NCBI RefSeq assembly: GCF_900289115.1
Contig: NZ_LT985196.1
Coordinates: forward strand, 716,010 to 780,009
Length of the DNA stretch: 64,000 bases
Source: Janibacter massiliensis
Lineage (GTDB): Bacteria > Actinomycetota > Actinomycetes > Actinomycetales > Dermatophilaceae
Direction of reading: 5' to 3'
In this document: positions 1 through 7,888 of the stretch, one piece after another
Layout of the letters: the number at the start of each line of letters is the position of its first letter
Position numbering within the stretch: the stretch's first letter is position 1
Position numbers and translations under genes: made by a program
The notes under the pieces: generated by a model
The model's database searches: none
What the model was told of the DNA's origin: nothing
Seen by the model: the letters and a program-made list of their open reading frames with translations, nothing else

Positions 1-2
1 GG

Positions 3-911
3 GTGCTGCGGCGCCTGCGCCCCGTCACCCCCCAGCACCTCCAGCAGCCGCCAGCGGCACCCACCGCCGGGGCGCAGGCGCCGCAGCACCCCGGCGCGCA
101 CCGGCGTCCGGCCCCGACCTCGGGGCAGGACGACCCGGCGATGGCACCGGCCCGGCGCCGGCCGGTCCAGCCCCTCGTCGCCGGTGCCTCGGTCGCCGCG
201 ACGGCCGCGGAGGAGCCGACGGTCGCCCGCGCCACGGGTGGTCGGACGATCCAGCCGGCCGCCCCGGCGACGATCGCCCGGGATGTCACCGGTGGCCGAC
301 GACCGGTCGCCCCGCAGGACCCGGCGGTCGTGCGGGCGGTCGGCCGGGCGGTCGGCCGGGCGGACGAGAGGACCGGTCCGCCGCGACCGGCCTCGCTCGT
401 CGTCAGCGCTGAGGTCGGCGAGAGCGACGCGGAGGACAGCACGGTGCGGGTGGACCGGCGCCGGCTCGAGGCGACGGCCTCGTCGACGCAGCAGCGCTCC
501 GGCATCGAGGTGCCGGTCGTCCCGGCCGTCATCGCGACGATCGTCGGACTCCTGGTCCTCGCCGGGCTCGGCTGGGTCGTCACCCGGGACCCCGGCGGGC
601 CCGAGGCCGTCGCGACGGAGACGGACGTCCAGCCCGCTCAGGGCCTGACGAAACCCTCCCTCGAGGCCGTCGCGGTCGACGGCGGCGTGAAGTTCGTGTG
701 GACGTACCCCAACCCCCGATCCGACGACGTCATCCTCTTCCGCAGCGGGCGCAGCTGCGACGACCTCGGCGTCGCCTACGAGAACGAGGTCACGGGCAGC
801 TCCCTCACCCAGGGGGTGATGCCCACCCGCCGGTCGTGCGCGCAGGTGGCCGTCCGGCGAGGGGACGTGACGTCGACGTACTCCGAACCGGCGCAGGAGA
901 ACGCCCGGTGA
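3..911 (+). CDS. Pro-rich single-pass membrane protein with C-terminal FN3-like domain (5' partial)
   Basis: The reading frame is open from the first bases of the window, so the gene probably begins upstream; the GTG at position 3 is only the first start codon in view. The visible 302 residues are a Pro/Ala/Arg-rich, presumably disordered cytoplasmic stretch (about 1-165), one hydrophobic membrane segment (about 171-193, PAVIATIVGLLVLAGLGWVV) and an extracellular domain of about 90 residues (from about 210). That domain has a Trp/Tyr pattern and two cysteines reminiscent of a fibronectin type III fold. The cytoplasmic part carries acidic-Thr motifs (EEPT, EDST) of the kind FHA domains bind when phosphorylated, and the next gene looks FHA-related; this link is inference. 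It heads a tightly packed type VII secretion-like operon. No catalytic motif is visible in the part seen. Confidence 0.6.
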   Translation: MLRRLRPVTPQHLQQPPAAPTAGAQAPQHPGAHRRPAPTSGQDDPAMAPARRRPVQPLVAGASVAATAAEEPTVARATGGRTIQPAAPATIARDVTGGRRPVAPQDPAVVRAVGRAVGRADERTGPPRPASLVVSAEVGESDAEDSTVRVDRRRLEATASSTQQRSGIEVPVVPAVIATIVGLLVLAGLGWVVTRDPGGPEAVATETDVQPAQGLTKPSLEAVAVDGGVKFVWTYPNPRSDDVILFRSGRSCDDLGVAYENEVTGSSLTQGVMPTRRSCAQVAVRRGDVTSTYSEPAQENAR

Positions 912-944
912 GGCCGAGATGAGCGACAGGGGGAAGGGGATCGC

Positions 945-1649
945 ATGACGGCAGTGGTCGAGTTCTGCGGGGAACGTTTCGAGGCGCGCGAGGACGCGCC
1001 GCTGACGATCGGGCGGGAGGCCGACGTCGAGATCGACGACAACCCGTTCCTCCACCGGATCTTCCTCCAGGTCGTCCACGAGGGCGGGCTGTGGTGGCTG
1101 GCGAACGTCGGGTCGACGCTCACGGCGACGGTCGCGGACCCCAAGGGCCTCTTCCAGGCCCACCTCGCCCCCGGGGCCCGGGTGCCGCTCGCCCTCGACC
1201 GCCTCACCGTGTGGTTCACGGCAGGCCCGACGACGTACGACCTCGAGATCAGCGTCGACGCCCCGGCCTTCACCGCGAGCGACACCGAGTCCGTCGCCCC
1301 CGACTCCGGGGAGATGACGGTCGGGCGCGTGTCCCTCACCCCCGACCAGAAGCTGCTCATCGTCGCGCTGTGCGAGGACTTCCTGCGGCGCAGCACCGCC
1401 GGGCAGGGCCAGATCCCGTCCTCGGCCGTCGCCGCGGAGCGCCTGGGGTGGACGGTGACGAAGTTCAACCGCAAGCTCGACAACGTCTGCCAGAAGCTCG
1501 CCGACAACGGCACCCGCGGCCTGCACGGCGGGCCCGGAAAGCTCGCGAGCAACCGCAAGGCCAAGCTCGTCGAGCACGCTCTCGCGACGCGGATCGTCAC
1601 CGAGGCCGACCTCGCCCTCCTCGACGACGCCCCGGCCCCCCGTCCATGA
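945..1649 (+). CDS. FHA-like domain protein with C-terminal helical (HTH-like) region
   Basis: This 234-residue protein begins with a beta-rich domain (about 1-105) containing GREADVEIDDNPFLHR. That resembles the GR...S/N..H signature of FHA phosphothreonine-binding domains, although the canonical Ser is not clear. The C-terminal half (about 125-225) is helical and basic (DQKLLIVALCEDFLRR, AERLGWTVTKFNRKLDNV) and looks like a winged-helix or HTH module. The start is chosen because a strong GGGGAAGGGG ribosome site lies just upstream. Its last codon overlaps the next start (ATGA), so it is translated together with the downstream membrane protein. In this context it may read phosphorylation of the preceding Pro-rich protein or of the secretion ATPase, but that is inference. 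Confidence 0.7.
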   Translation: MTAVVEFCGERFEAREDAPLTIGREADVEIDDNPFLHRIFLQVVHEGGLWWLANVGSTLTATVADPKGLFQAHLAPGARVPLALDRLTVWFTAGPTTYDLEISVDAPAFTASDTESVAPDSGEMTVGRVSLTPDQKLLIVALCEDFLRRSTAGQGQIPSSAVAAERLGWTVTKFNRKLDNVCQKLADNGTRGLHGGPGKLASNRKAKLVEHALATRIVTEADLALLDDAPAPRP

Positions 1650-2977
1650 GCGGGTCCGATCAGGAGGACACCTTCGCCCCGGCCAAGCGCCTCCTGCGCC
1701 GGGTGACGAGCGTGATCACCGTCGTCGCGCTCGCGCTCGTCGGGTGGTTCGCGGTCCGCTCGGCCGGCACCCCCGTCCACGACGCCGCGCTCGGCTCGGG
1801 CGCCGTGTGGGTCAGCTCCGACGAGCACGGCTGGGCGCGCGTCGACACCGCCTCCTACCGGATGAACAAGGTCGTCCCGCTCGGGGACGTGACGCAGGTC
1901 GTGGGCACCGTCGACGTCGCGCAGGACGGCTCGGCCGCCATCGCCTGGGCCGGGTCCCGCGCGCCGGCGATCATCCTCGACGCCCGCACGGGCAACGCGG
2001 TCCCGACGGACGTCGTCGTGCCGGCCCCCGCGGACAAGACCGGTGAGCCCCTGTCGTTCAAGCCCGCGCCGCTCGTCCTGCGCGCCGGCTCGATCGCCCT
2101 CGTCGACCCGCGCACCGGCGACCTCCGCATCACCCGGTACGACGAGCGGGTCGGTCCGCAGAAGGACGATCTCGCGCCGCTGCTGGCCCGGTCGGCACCC
2201 GTCCAGCGGATCGGCGGCACCGCCGCGGTGACCGTCGGCACCGACGGGGTCGTCCACGCCGTCTCGGGGGACACCGGCAAGGTCGTCTCGTACGCGCCGT
2301 CCGGGGACCGCTTCGTCCCGGCGGGCGAGGTGACGCTGCCGATCACCGCCAGGGCCGTCGACATCACCGCGCTCGGCCCGCGATGGGTCGTCCTCGACGC
2401 CTCGGGCGCGCGGCTGTTCGCCCAGGGCAACCCCGAGCCGTTCGACGCCGGCATCGACAAGGCCGACCGCAGCGTCCTGCTCGCCGCCCTCCAGGAGCCC
2501 GGCCCCGCGGCACCGCGCGTCGGCATCCTCGGCCGTGGTGAGGCGCGGCTGTCGGAGGTCGCCGAGCCGGACGACGACGAGGACAACGGCGGCGTCGTCC
2601 TGCCGGTCGAGAACAGCGGGTCGGGCCTGGCGAAGTCGACCCTGACCCGCCCGGTCGTCCAGGGTCGCTGCCTGCGCGCGGCCTGGCTGCTGGGGAAGGT
2701 CTACTACGGGGTCAACTGCGGCGACCAGGCGCAGATCCCCGCGGTGACGCTCGACCCGAAGGGCAACACCGGCGGTTCCCGGCCCTCCGGCGTGCGCTTC
2801 CGGCTCAACCGCAGCAGGATCGTCCTCGACCTCGTCACGACGGGCGAGGTGTGGAGCATCGAGGGCGATCCCGTGGCGATCACCGACTGGACCCGCGCCG
2901 CCGAGAGGCAGCGCGCGGTCGCCCCCCCAGCGACCCGCACCTCCAGCCCCACCCGAACAGGAAGGACCGCGTCATGA
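1646..2977 (+). CDS. Membrane-anchored beta-propeller-like protein
   Basis: The protein has 443 residues: a short basic N-terminus, one membrane anchor (about 21-38) and a long extracytoplasmic region. Recurrent short beta-strand units (ALGSGAVWVSSDEHGW, AAVTVGTDGVVHAVSGDTG, GPRWVVLDASGARLF) suggest a seven- or eight-bladed propeller of the PQQ/YncE kind. No catalytic residues or cofactor site could be identified. The ATG overlaps the stop of the FHA-like gene, and its own stop overlaps the MoxR start, so it is an integral part of the operon. It may be an outer-face partner of the secretion apparatus. I do not recognise a named family. Confidence 0.7.
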   Translation: MSGSDQEDTFAPAKRLLRRVTSVITVVALALVGWFAVRSAGTPVHDAALGSGAVWVSSDEHGWARVDTASYRMNKVVPLGDVTQVVGTVDVAQDGSAAIAWAGSRAPAIILDARTGNAVPTDVVVPAPADKTGEPLSFKPAPLVLRAGSIALVDPRTGDLRITRYDERVGPQKDDLAPLLARSAPVQRIGGTAAVTVGTDGVVHAVSGDTGKVVSYAPSGDRFVPAGEVTLPITARAVDITALGPRWVVLDASGARLFAQGNPEPFDAGIDKADRSVLLAALQEPGPAAPRVGILGRGEARLSEVAEPDDDEDNGGVVLPVENSGSGLAKSTLTRPVVQGRCLRAAWLLGKVYYGVNCGDQAQIPAVTLDPKGNTGGSRPSGVRFRLNRSRIVLDLVTTGEVWSIEGDPVAITDWTRAAERQRAVAPPATRTSSPTRTGRTAS

Positions 2978-3939
2978 CGGTCTCCCAGGACCAGGCCAAC
3001 TGGTTCAGCCAGGCCTTCGACCAGATGACCGGCAACATCGCGCGTGTCGTCGTCGGCAAGCACCACGTCGTCCGGCTCGTCCTCACCGCGATGCTCGCCG
3101 AGGGCCACGTGCTCCTCGAGGACGTCCCCGGGACGGGCAAGACCCAGCTGGCCCGGGCGCTCGCGGCGACGGTGAGCGGGACCCACAACCGGATCCAGTT
3201 CACCCCGGACCTCCTCCCCAGCGACATCACGGGCGTGTCGGTGTTCGACCCGCAGAAGCGGGCGTTCGAGTTCCACGCCGGCCCGGTGTTCAGCACGATC
3301 GTCGTCGCCGACGAGATCAACCGTGCCTCGCCCAAGACGCAGGCCGCGCTGCTCGAGGTCATGGAGGAGGGGCGCGTCACGCTCGACGGGAAGACCCACG
3401 AGCTGGGGCGGCCGTTCATGGTCATCGCGACGCAGAACCCGGTCGAGCAGGCCGGGACGTACGCCCTGCCCGAGGCCCAGCTCGACCGCTTCCTCCTGCG
3501 GACCGCCCTCGGCTACCCCGACCACGAGGCGATGGTGCAGATCCTCGCCGAGTCGGGCACGCGCGACCGGTCGGCCGGGCTGCGCCCCGTCATCACGAGC
3601 ACGGTCGTCGCGGAGATGGCGCGCCTGGCCGACGGCGTCCACGTCGACCCGGCGATCCTCGCGTGGGTCTCGCGCCTGTCGGAGGAGTCGCGCCGCAACG
3701 TCAACGTCCGGCTCGGCATCTCCGTGCGCGGCTGCCTCGCCCTCGTCCGCTGCGCCCGCACGTGGGCGCTGTCCCAGGGCCGCAACCACGTCGTGCCCGA
3801 CGACATCAAGGCGCTCGCGCAGCCCGTGCTCGGGCATCGCGTCCTCCTCACCGCGGAGGCCGAGTTCGCGGGGACGACGGTCGAGCGGGTCGTCGACCAG
3901 ATCTTCGCCGAGGTCGCGCCGCCCGCGGAGCGCCGCTGA
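2974..3939 (+). CDS. MoxR-family AAA+ ATPase
   Basis: A 321-residue AAA+ ATPase of the MoxR/RavA branch. Walker A is at about 52-57 (PGTGKT), Walker B at 113-116 (DEIN, followed by RASPKTQAALLEVM), and the sensor motif ATQNPVEQ is followed by the MoxR hallmark GTYALPEAQLDRF. MoxR proteins act as chaperone-like ATPases that mature or assemble partners carrying DUF58/vWA domains, and the next gene is such a partner. A good ribosome site (GGAAGGA) precedes the ATG, which overlaps the previous stop (ATGA). A paralogous MoxR-DUF58 pair lies at 30818-32758. The function within a secretion locus is inferred from context. Confidence 0.95.
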   Translation: MTVSQDQANWFSQAFDQMTGNIARVVVGKHHVVRLVLTAMLAEGHVLLEDVPGTGKTQLARALAATVSGTHNRIQFTPDLLPSDITGVSVFDPQKRAFEFHAGPVFSTIVVADEINRASPKTQAALLEVMEEGRVTLDGKTHELGRPFMVIATQNPVEQAGTYALPEAQLDRFLLRTALGYPDHEAMVQILAESGTRDRSAGLRPVITSTVVAEMARLADGVHVDPAILAWVSRLSEESRRNVNVRLGISVRGCLALVRCARTWALSQGRNHVVPDDIKALAQPVLGHRVLLTAEAEFAGTTVERVVDQIFAEVAPPAERR

Positions 3940-3941
3940 CC

Positions 3942-5384
3942 ATGGCCCTCTTCCGCCGCAACGCGCAGGCGCCCTCGCCGACGGACCGGACCGCCCCGGG
4001 CCGCCGCGGGCGCGCTGCGGTGCCCGAGGACCGCGGCCGCTCGAAGGAGTCGGCCCGCCTCGAGCACATGGCGGAGATGGCGCGCAACCCGCGCGCGAAG
4101 CGACCGCGCCGGACGGTGACGATCCCGACCGTCCCCGAGGAGGTGCTCGCCCGGCAGCGCACCCGGGCGCGCGGGGCCCTCGACCGCTCCCTCACGTGGC
4201 AGCGCGCGTTCCTCGCCGCCACCGGCCCGTTCGGCCGGCTGCTGACGTGGGTCTCCCCGCTCGGCTGGACCCTGCTGGCACTGGGTCTGCTCGTGTGGGT
4301 CGTCGGGGCGTGGATGAGCTGGGTCGAGCTCGTGGCGATGGGGATCACCTTCGTCGTCCTCGTCGTGCTCGCGGTCCTCGTCGCCCTCGGCCGGACCTCG
4401 ATCGCCGTGCGCACCGAGGTCGACCGGCTGCGCGTCACGGCGGGCGAGCCGGTCGCCGGGCGGGTCGTCGTCACCAACCGCTCGTCCCGCCGGCTGCTGC
4501 CGATCCTCCTCCGGCTGCCCGTCGACGAGGAGATCGAGGAGGTCGGCCTGCCGAGCATCCCCGGCCGGGGCGAGGCGGTCGAGGAGTTCGACCTGCCGAC
4601 CCACCGACGGGGCGTCGTGCGGATCGGTCGGGTGACGACGCTCCAGGGCGACCCGCTCGGTCTGCTGCGCCGCACCCAGCGGTGGACCGAGCCGGTCGAG
4701 GTCGTCGTCCACCCCGTGACCGTCGGGCTCGAGCCGGGTCACCACGGCATCGTCCGCGACCTCGAGGGGCAGGAGACCCCCGACGTCTCGGCGAGCGACC
4801 TGGCGTTCCACACGCTGCGCGACTACACGCCCGGCGACGAGCGGCGGCACATCCACTGGCGGTCGAGCGCGAAGCACGACCGCCTCCTCGTCCGACAGTT
4901 CAACGACACCCGCCGCAGCCACGTCGCGGTCCTGCTCGACACCGATCCCGCAGCCTTCGCCGACCGCGACGCGCTCGAGGCCGCCGTCTCCACCGCGGCG
5001 TCGATCGCGGTGCGTGCCGTCCGGGACGGGCAGGAGGCGACCGTCGTCGGTGGGGGCCAGCTCGCGACCCGGACGACCGCCCCCGTCATCCTCGACGCGC
5101 TCGCCCGTCTCGAGATCGGCACCGGCGACGTCTACGGCTCGGCCGAGCGGGCCCGTGCCCTGGCCGGCGACGCGAGCACCGCCGTCCTCGTCACGGGCCC
5201 CCGCCGGCCGTTCATCGAGGCGCAGCGGGCGCTCGGCCGGTTCGGGACGGAGGTCGCACGGATCGTCATCGTCCTCGACCCGGAGGCTCGGACGACGATG
5301 CGCCGGGCCGGGCCCCTCACCGTCCTCACCGTGCCCTCGCTCGAGGCCCTGCGCGGCGCCCTCGTCCGGACGGTCGCGGCATGA
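3942..5384 (+). CDS. DUF58 domain membrane protein (MoxR partner)
   Basis: The 480-residue protein has a basic N-terminal tail, two adjacent hydrophobic segments (about 105-150), a beta-rich region, and the DUF58 signature near residue 290 (YTPGDERRHIHWRSSAKHDRLLVRQF). A vWA-like C-terminal half follows (VAVLLDTDPAAF). DUF58 proteins usually sit next to MoxR ATPases and are thought to be their substrates or partners. It starts 2 nt after moxR and overlaps the next gene by 4 nt. It is longer at the N-terminus than the second DUF58 protein in the window (31889-32758), which lacks the membrane segments. Confidence 0.92.
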   Translation: MALFRRNAQAPSPTDRTAPGRRGRAAVPEDRGRSKESARLEHMAEMARNPRAKRPRRTVTIPTVPEEVLARQRTRARGALDRSLTWQRAFLAATGPFGRLLTWVSPLGWTLLALGLLVWVVGAWMSWVELVAMGITFVVLVVLAVLVALGRTSIAVRTEVDRLRVTAGEPVAGRVVVTNRSSRRLLPILLRLPVDEEIEEVGLPSIPGRGEAVEEFDLPTHRRGVVRIGRVTTLQGDPLGLLRRTQRWTEPVEVVVHPVTVGLEPGHHGIVRDLEGQETPDVSASDLAFHTLRDYTPGDERRHIHWRSSAKHDRLLVRQFNDTRRSHVAVLLDTDPAAFADRDALEAAVSTAASIAVRAVRDGQEATVVGGGQLATRTTAPVILDALARLEIGTGDVYGSAERARALAGDASTAVLVTGPRRPFIEAQRALGRFGTEVARIVIVLDPEARTTMRRAGPLTVLTVPSLEALRGALVRTVAA

Positions 5385-7888
5385 GCCCCCGGCGCGAGGT
5401 CGGCCGCGGGGTGGCGCCCCAGCGCGCGACCGCGGTCCAGGGGTCCGGGCTCGAGACGGTGCTGCCCGCGCCGGTCCAGGCTCCCCGGCCGCAGATGGTG
5501 CGCGACGAGACGTCGATGAAGGAGCGGGCCGTCGGCTTCCGCGACCGCATCAAGGTCCGGACGCACGACCGCACCGACGGCCTCTTCACGATCCTCGTCA
5601 TGACGATCTGCCTCGCGGGCCTGGGGACCGGGCTGTTCGGCTGGCGGTGGATCGTCGCCGCGCTCGCCGGGACGATCGTCGGGCTCCTCCTGGCCCACCT
5701 CACCGCCGCGCTGCGACTGCCGCTGGCGGCCGTCGCCCTCCTCGCCCTCGTCCTGTACACGCTGCTCGGCGGCCCGCTCGCGATCCGCGAGGGGCTGGCC
5801 CTGCACGTCTTCCCCAAGCCCGCGACGCTGAAGATGCTCCTGGTCGGGCTCGTGGGGGTGTGGAAGGACTGGCTGACGATGCTCCCGCCGGTCGACGCGC
5901 GGGGCCGGATGCTCGTCGTCCCGTGGTTCCTCGGGCTTGTCGGGACCCTCGTCGTCCACGGCACGGCCCGTCGCGTCGCCCGACCCGTCGCGGCGCTCCT
6001 GCCCGGCGTCGGGCTGCTCGTCGTCGTCCTCTGGCTCGGCACCCTCACCCCGGCCGCGGCGCTCGCGCAGGGGGCCGTGCTCGCAGCCCTCCTCGCGGCG
6101 TGGGCCTCCATCCGCGCCGGTCGCGGGCGGGCGGCGCTGCTGGACGGAGCGGGCGCGGCGAGCCGGGTCGCGACGGCGCTCGTGATGCTCCTGCTCGCCG
6201 CGACCGCCGGCTGGCTGGCCGCCCCCCGCACGCTCGCGCCGGGGGCGCAGCGCGAGGTCGCGCGCTCGCACGTCGTGCCGCCCTACGACGTCATCCGCTA
6301 CCCCTCGCCGCTGTCGGGCCTAGAGCGCTACTCGATGATGGACGCCTCGCGCCGACCGACGGACGGCTCCCTCGCGGGGACCGAGCTCTTCGGCATCACC
6401 GGGGTCCCGGCCGACCATCCCGTCCGCCTGGCCACCCTCGACACCTGGGACGGCGTCGCCTGGGGCGCCGCGGACCGCACCGCGGGCGGCTCGCTCGACC
6501 CGAACGCGTCGTTCCAGCAGGTCGGCACCCGCATCGGCGGGGCCCCCGTCATCTCGCCCGCGAAGGTCCAGGTGGCTGTCGCCGCCGATGCCCCGGCGAG
6601 CGTGTGGGTGCCGACGACCGGCACCGTCCGTGGCGTGCGCTTCCTCGGCGGTCGGCAGGACCAGCTGCGCGCCAGGGCCTGGTTGAGCAACGACACCGGC
6701 ACCCTCGTCGTGCCCGCGGGGCTCCAGCCCGGCGACGTCTACGAGCTCGACGTCACCGGGTCGCCGACCCCGCGCACCGACCTCACGGGCACCCTCGACG
6801 TCGCCAGCGGCAGCGTGCCGATCGACGCCTCGGCGAGCGTCGTCGACGAGCGGGTCCTGGCGTGGGCGGGCACCGAGGGCACCGCATGGCAGCGGCTGGG
6901 CAAGGTCGCCGCGGGGATGAAGCGCGACGGGGCGTGGACCGATGCCGTCGGCGCCCACGACGCGGGCCGGATCCGGCGGTTCCTCGCCACGAAGCAGCTG
7001 CGCGGCTCCGACGAGCAGTACGCGACGACCTTCGCGCTCGCCGCGAACCGGCTGGGGATCCCGGCCCGGGTCGTCGTCGGGGCGCTGCCGGGCTCGGGCA
7101 AGGACCTGCACATGCGGACGGAGGGCGGGCGCCAGCGGGGCTCGGCCCCCGGTGGTCAGGTGACCGTCCGCGGCGCCGACGTGCGCGCCTGGGTCGAGGT
7201 CCGGGTGGTCGACGGGTCGTGGGTGCCGATCCTGCCGCAGGCGTTCCCCCCGCCGCGCTCGCAGCGCCCCGGCGGGCCGGCGGAGGCGTGGCAGGCGAAG
7301 GGGTCCGACGCCCGCCTGGAGCAGCAGCGGCAGGCCCCGCCACCGCCCGCCGCGGTCGCCCCCGTCCGCTGGGACGACCCGTCGACGTGGCCGCCCGCGG
7401 TGCGCCTCGTCGCGCTGCTGATCGCGCTGCCCCTGCTCGTGACGCTCCTGTGGCTGCTCGTCGTGCCCGCCGCCCGCCTGCTGCGACGTCTCGTCGTCGG
7501 GCGCACCGGCCCCTCGCGGGCACGCGCCGCCCGCGCGTGGCGGCTGCTCGTCATCGAGGCACGCGCGCTCGGCATCGACGTCCCCCCCAACGGCACGCGG
7601 CCCGAGCAGGCGGCGGCGACCGGGGTTCCCGGGGCGGTCGACCTCGCCCGCGCGGTCGACGACCAGGTGTTCGGCACGCAGGAGGCGCCCCCGGCGCACG
7701 TCGCGGCGCTCGCCGGCCGGGTGCGCCAGCTCACCGGCCAGGTGCGGGGGACCGCACCCCTCGGGCGACGCCTGCGCGGTGACCTCGATCCGACCCCGCT
7801 GCTCGCCCCCACCTGGGGATCGACCACCCGGCGCCGACGCCGTCCCAGCACCTCCGTTCCCCCGACGAAGAAGGCGACCACCTCGTGA
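5381..7888 (+). CDS. Transglutaminase-like membrane protein with substituted catalytic residues
   Basis: An 835-residue protein with the TgpA layout: several membrane spans in the first third (about residues 65-290), an extracytoplasmic domain, a transglutaminase-like core (about 530-640), a final membrane span (about 680-705) and a cytoplasmic C-terminal helical region. The core keeps the fold pattern (FALAANRLGIPARVVVG; ADVRAWVEVRVVDGSWVPILP). At the usual Cys position (G-x-C-E-x-F/Y-A) there is Asp544 (GSDEQYATTF), at the usual His (H-A-W-V-E) there is Arg602, and the usual Asp (V-D-P) is Leu. It is therefore probably not a working transglutaminase and may serve as a binding or scaffold domain. 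ATGA overlap with the DUF58 gene and GTGA overlap with the next gene place it firmly in the operon. Confidence 0.88.
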   Translation: MSPRREVGRGVAPQRATAVQGSGLETVLPAPVQAPRPQMVRDETSMKERAVGFRDRIKVRTHDRTDGLFTILVMTICLAGLGTGLFGWRWIVAALAGTIVGLLLAHLTAALRLPLAAVALLALVLYTLLGGPLAIREGLALHVFPKPATLKMLLVGLVGVWKDWLTMLPPVDARGRMLVVPWFLGLVGTLVVHGTARRVARPVAALLPGVGLLVVVLWLGTLTPAAALAQGAVLAALLAAWASIRAGRGRAALLDGAGAASRVATALVMLLLAATAGWLAAPRTLAPGAQREVARSHVVPPYDVIRYPSPLSGLERYSMMDASRRPTDGSLAGTELFGITGVPADHPVRLATLDTWDGVAWGAADRTAGGSLDPNASFQQVGTRIGGAPVISPAKVQVAVAADAPASVWVPTTGTVRGVRFLGGRQDQLRARAWLSNDTGTLVVPAGLQPGDVYELDVTGSPTPRTDLTGTLDVASGSVPIDASASVVDERVLAWAGTEGTAWQRLGKVAAGMKRDGAWTDAVGAHDAGRIRRFLATKQLRGSDEQYATTFALAANRLGIPARVVVGALPGSGKDLHMRTEGGRQRGSAPGGQVTVRGADVRAWVEVRVVDGSWVPILPQAFPPPRSQRPGGPAEAWQAKGSDARLEQQRQAPPPPAAVAPVRWDDPSTWPPAVRLVALLIALPLLVTLLWLLVVPAARLLRRLVVGRTGPSRARAARAWRLLVIEARALGIDVPPNGTRPEQAAATGVPGAVDLARAVDDQVFGTQEAPPAHVAALAGRVRQLTGQVRGTAPLGRRLRGDLDPTPLLAPTWGSTTRRRRRPSTSVPPTKKATTS

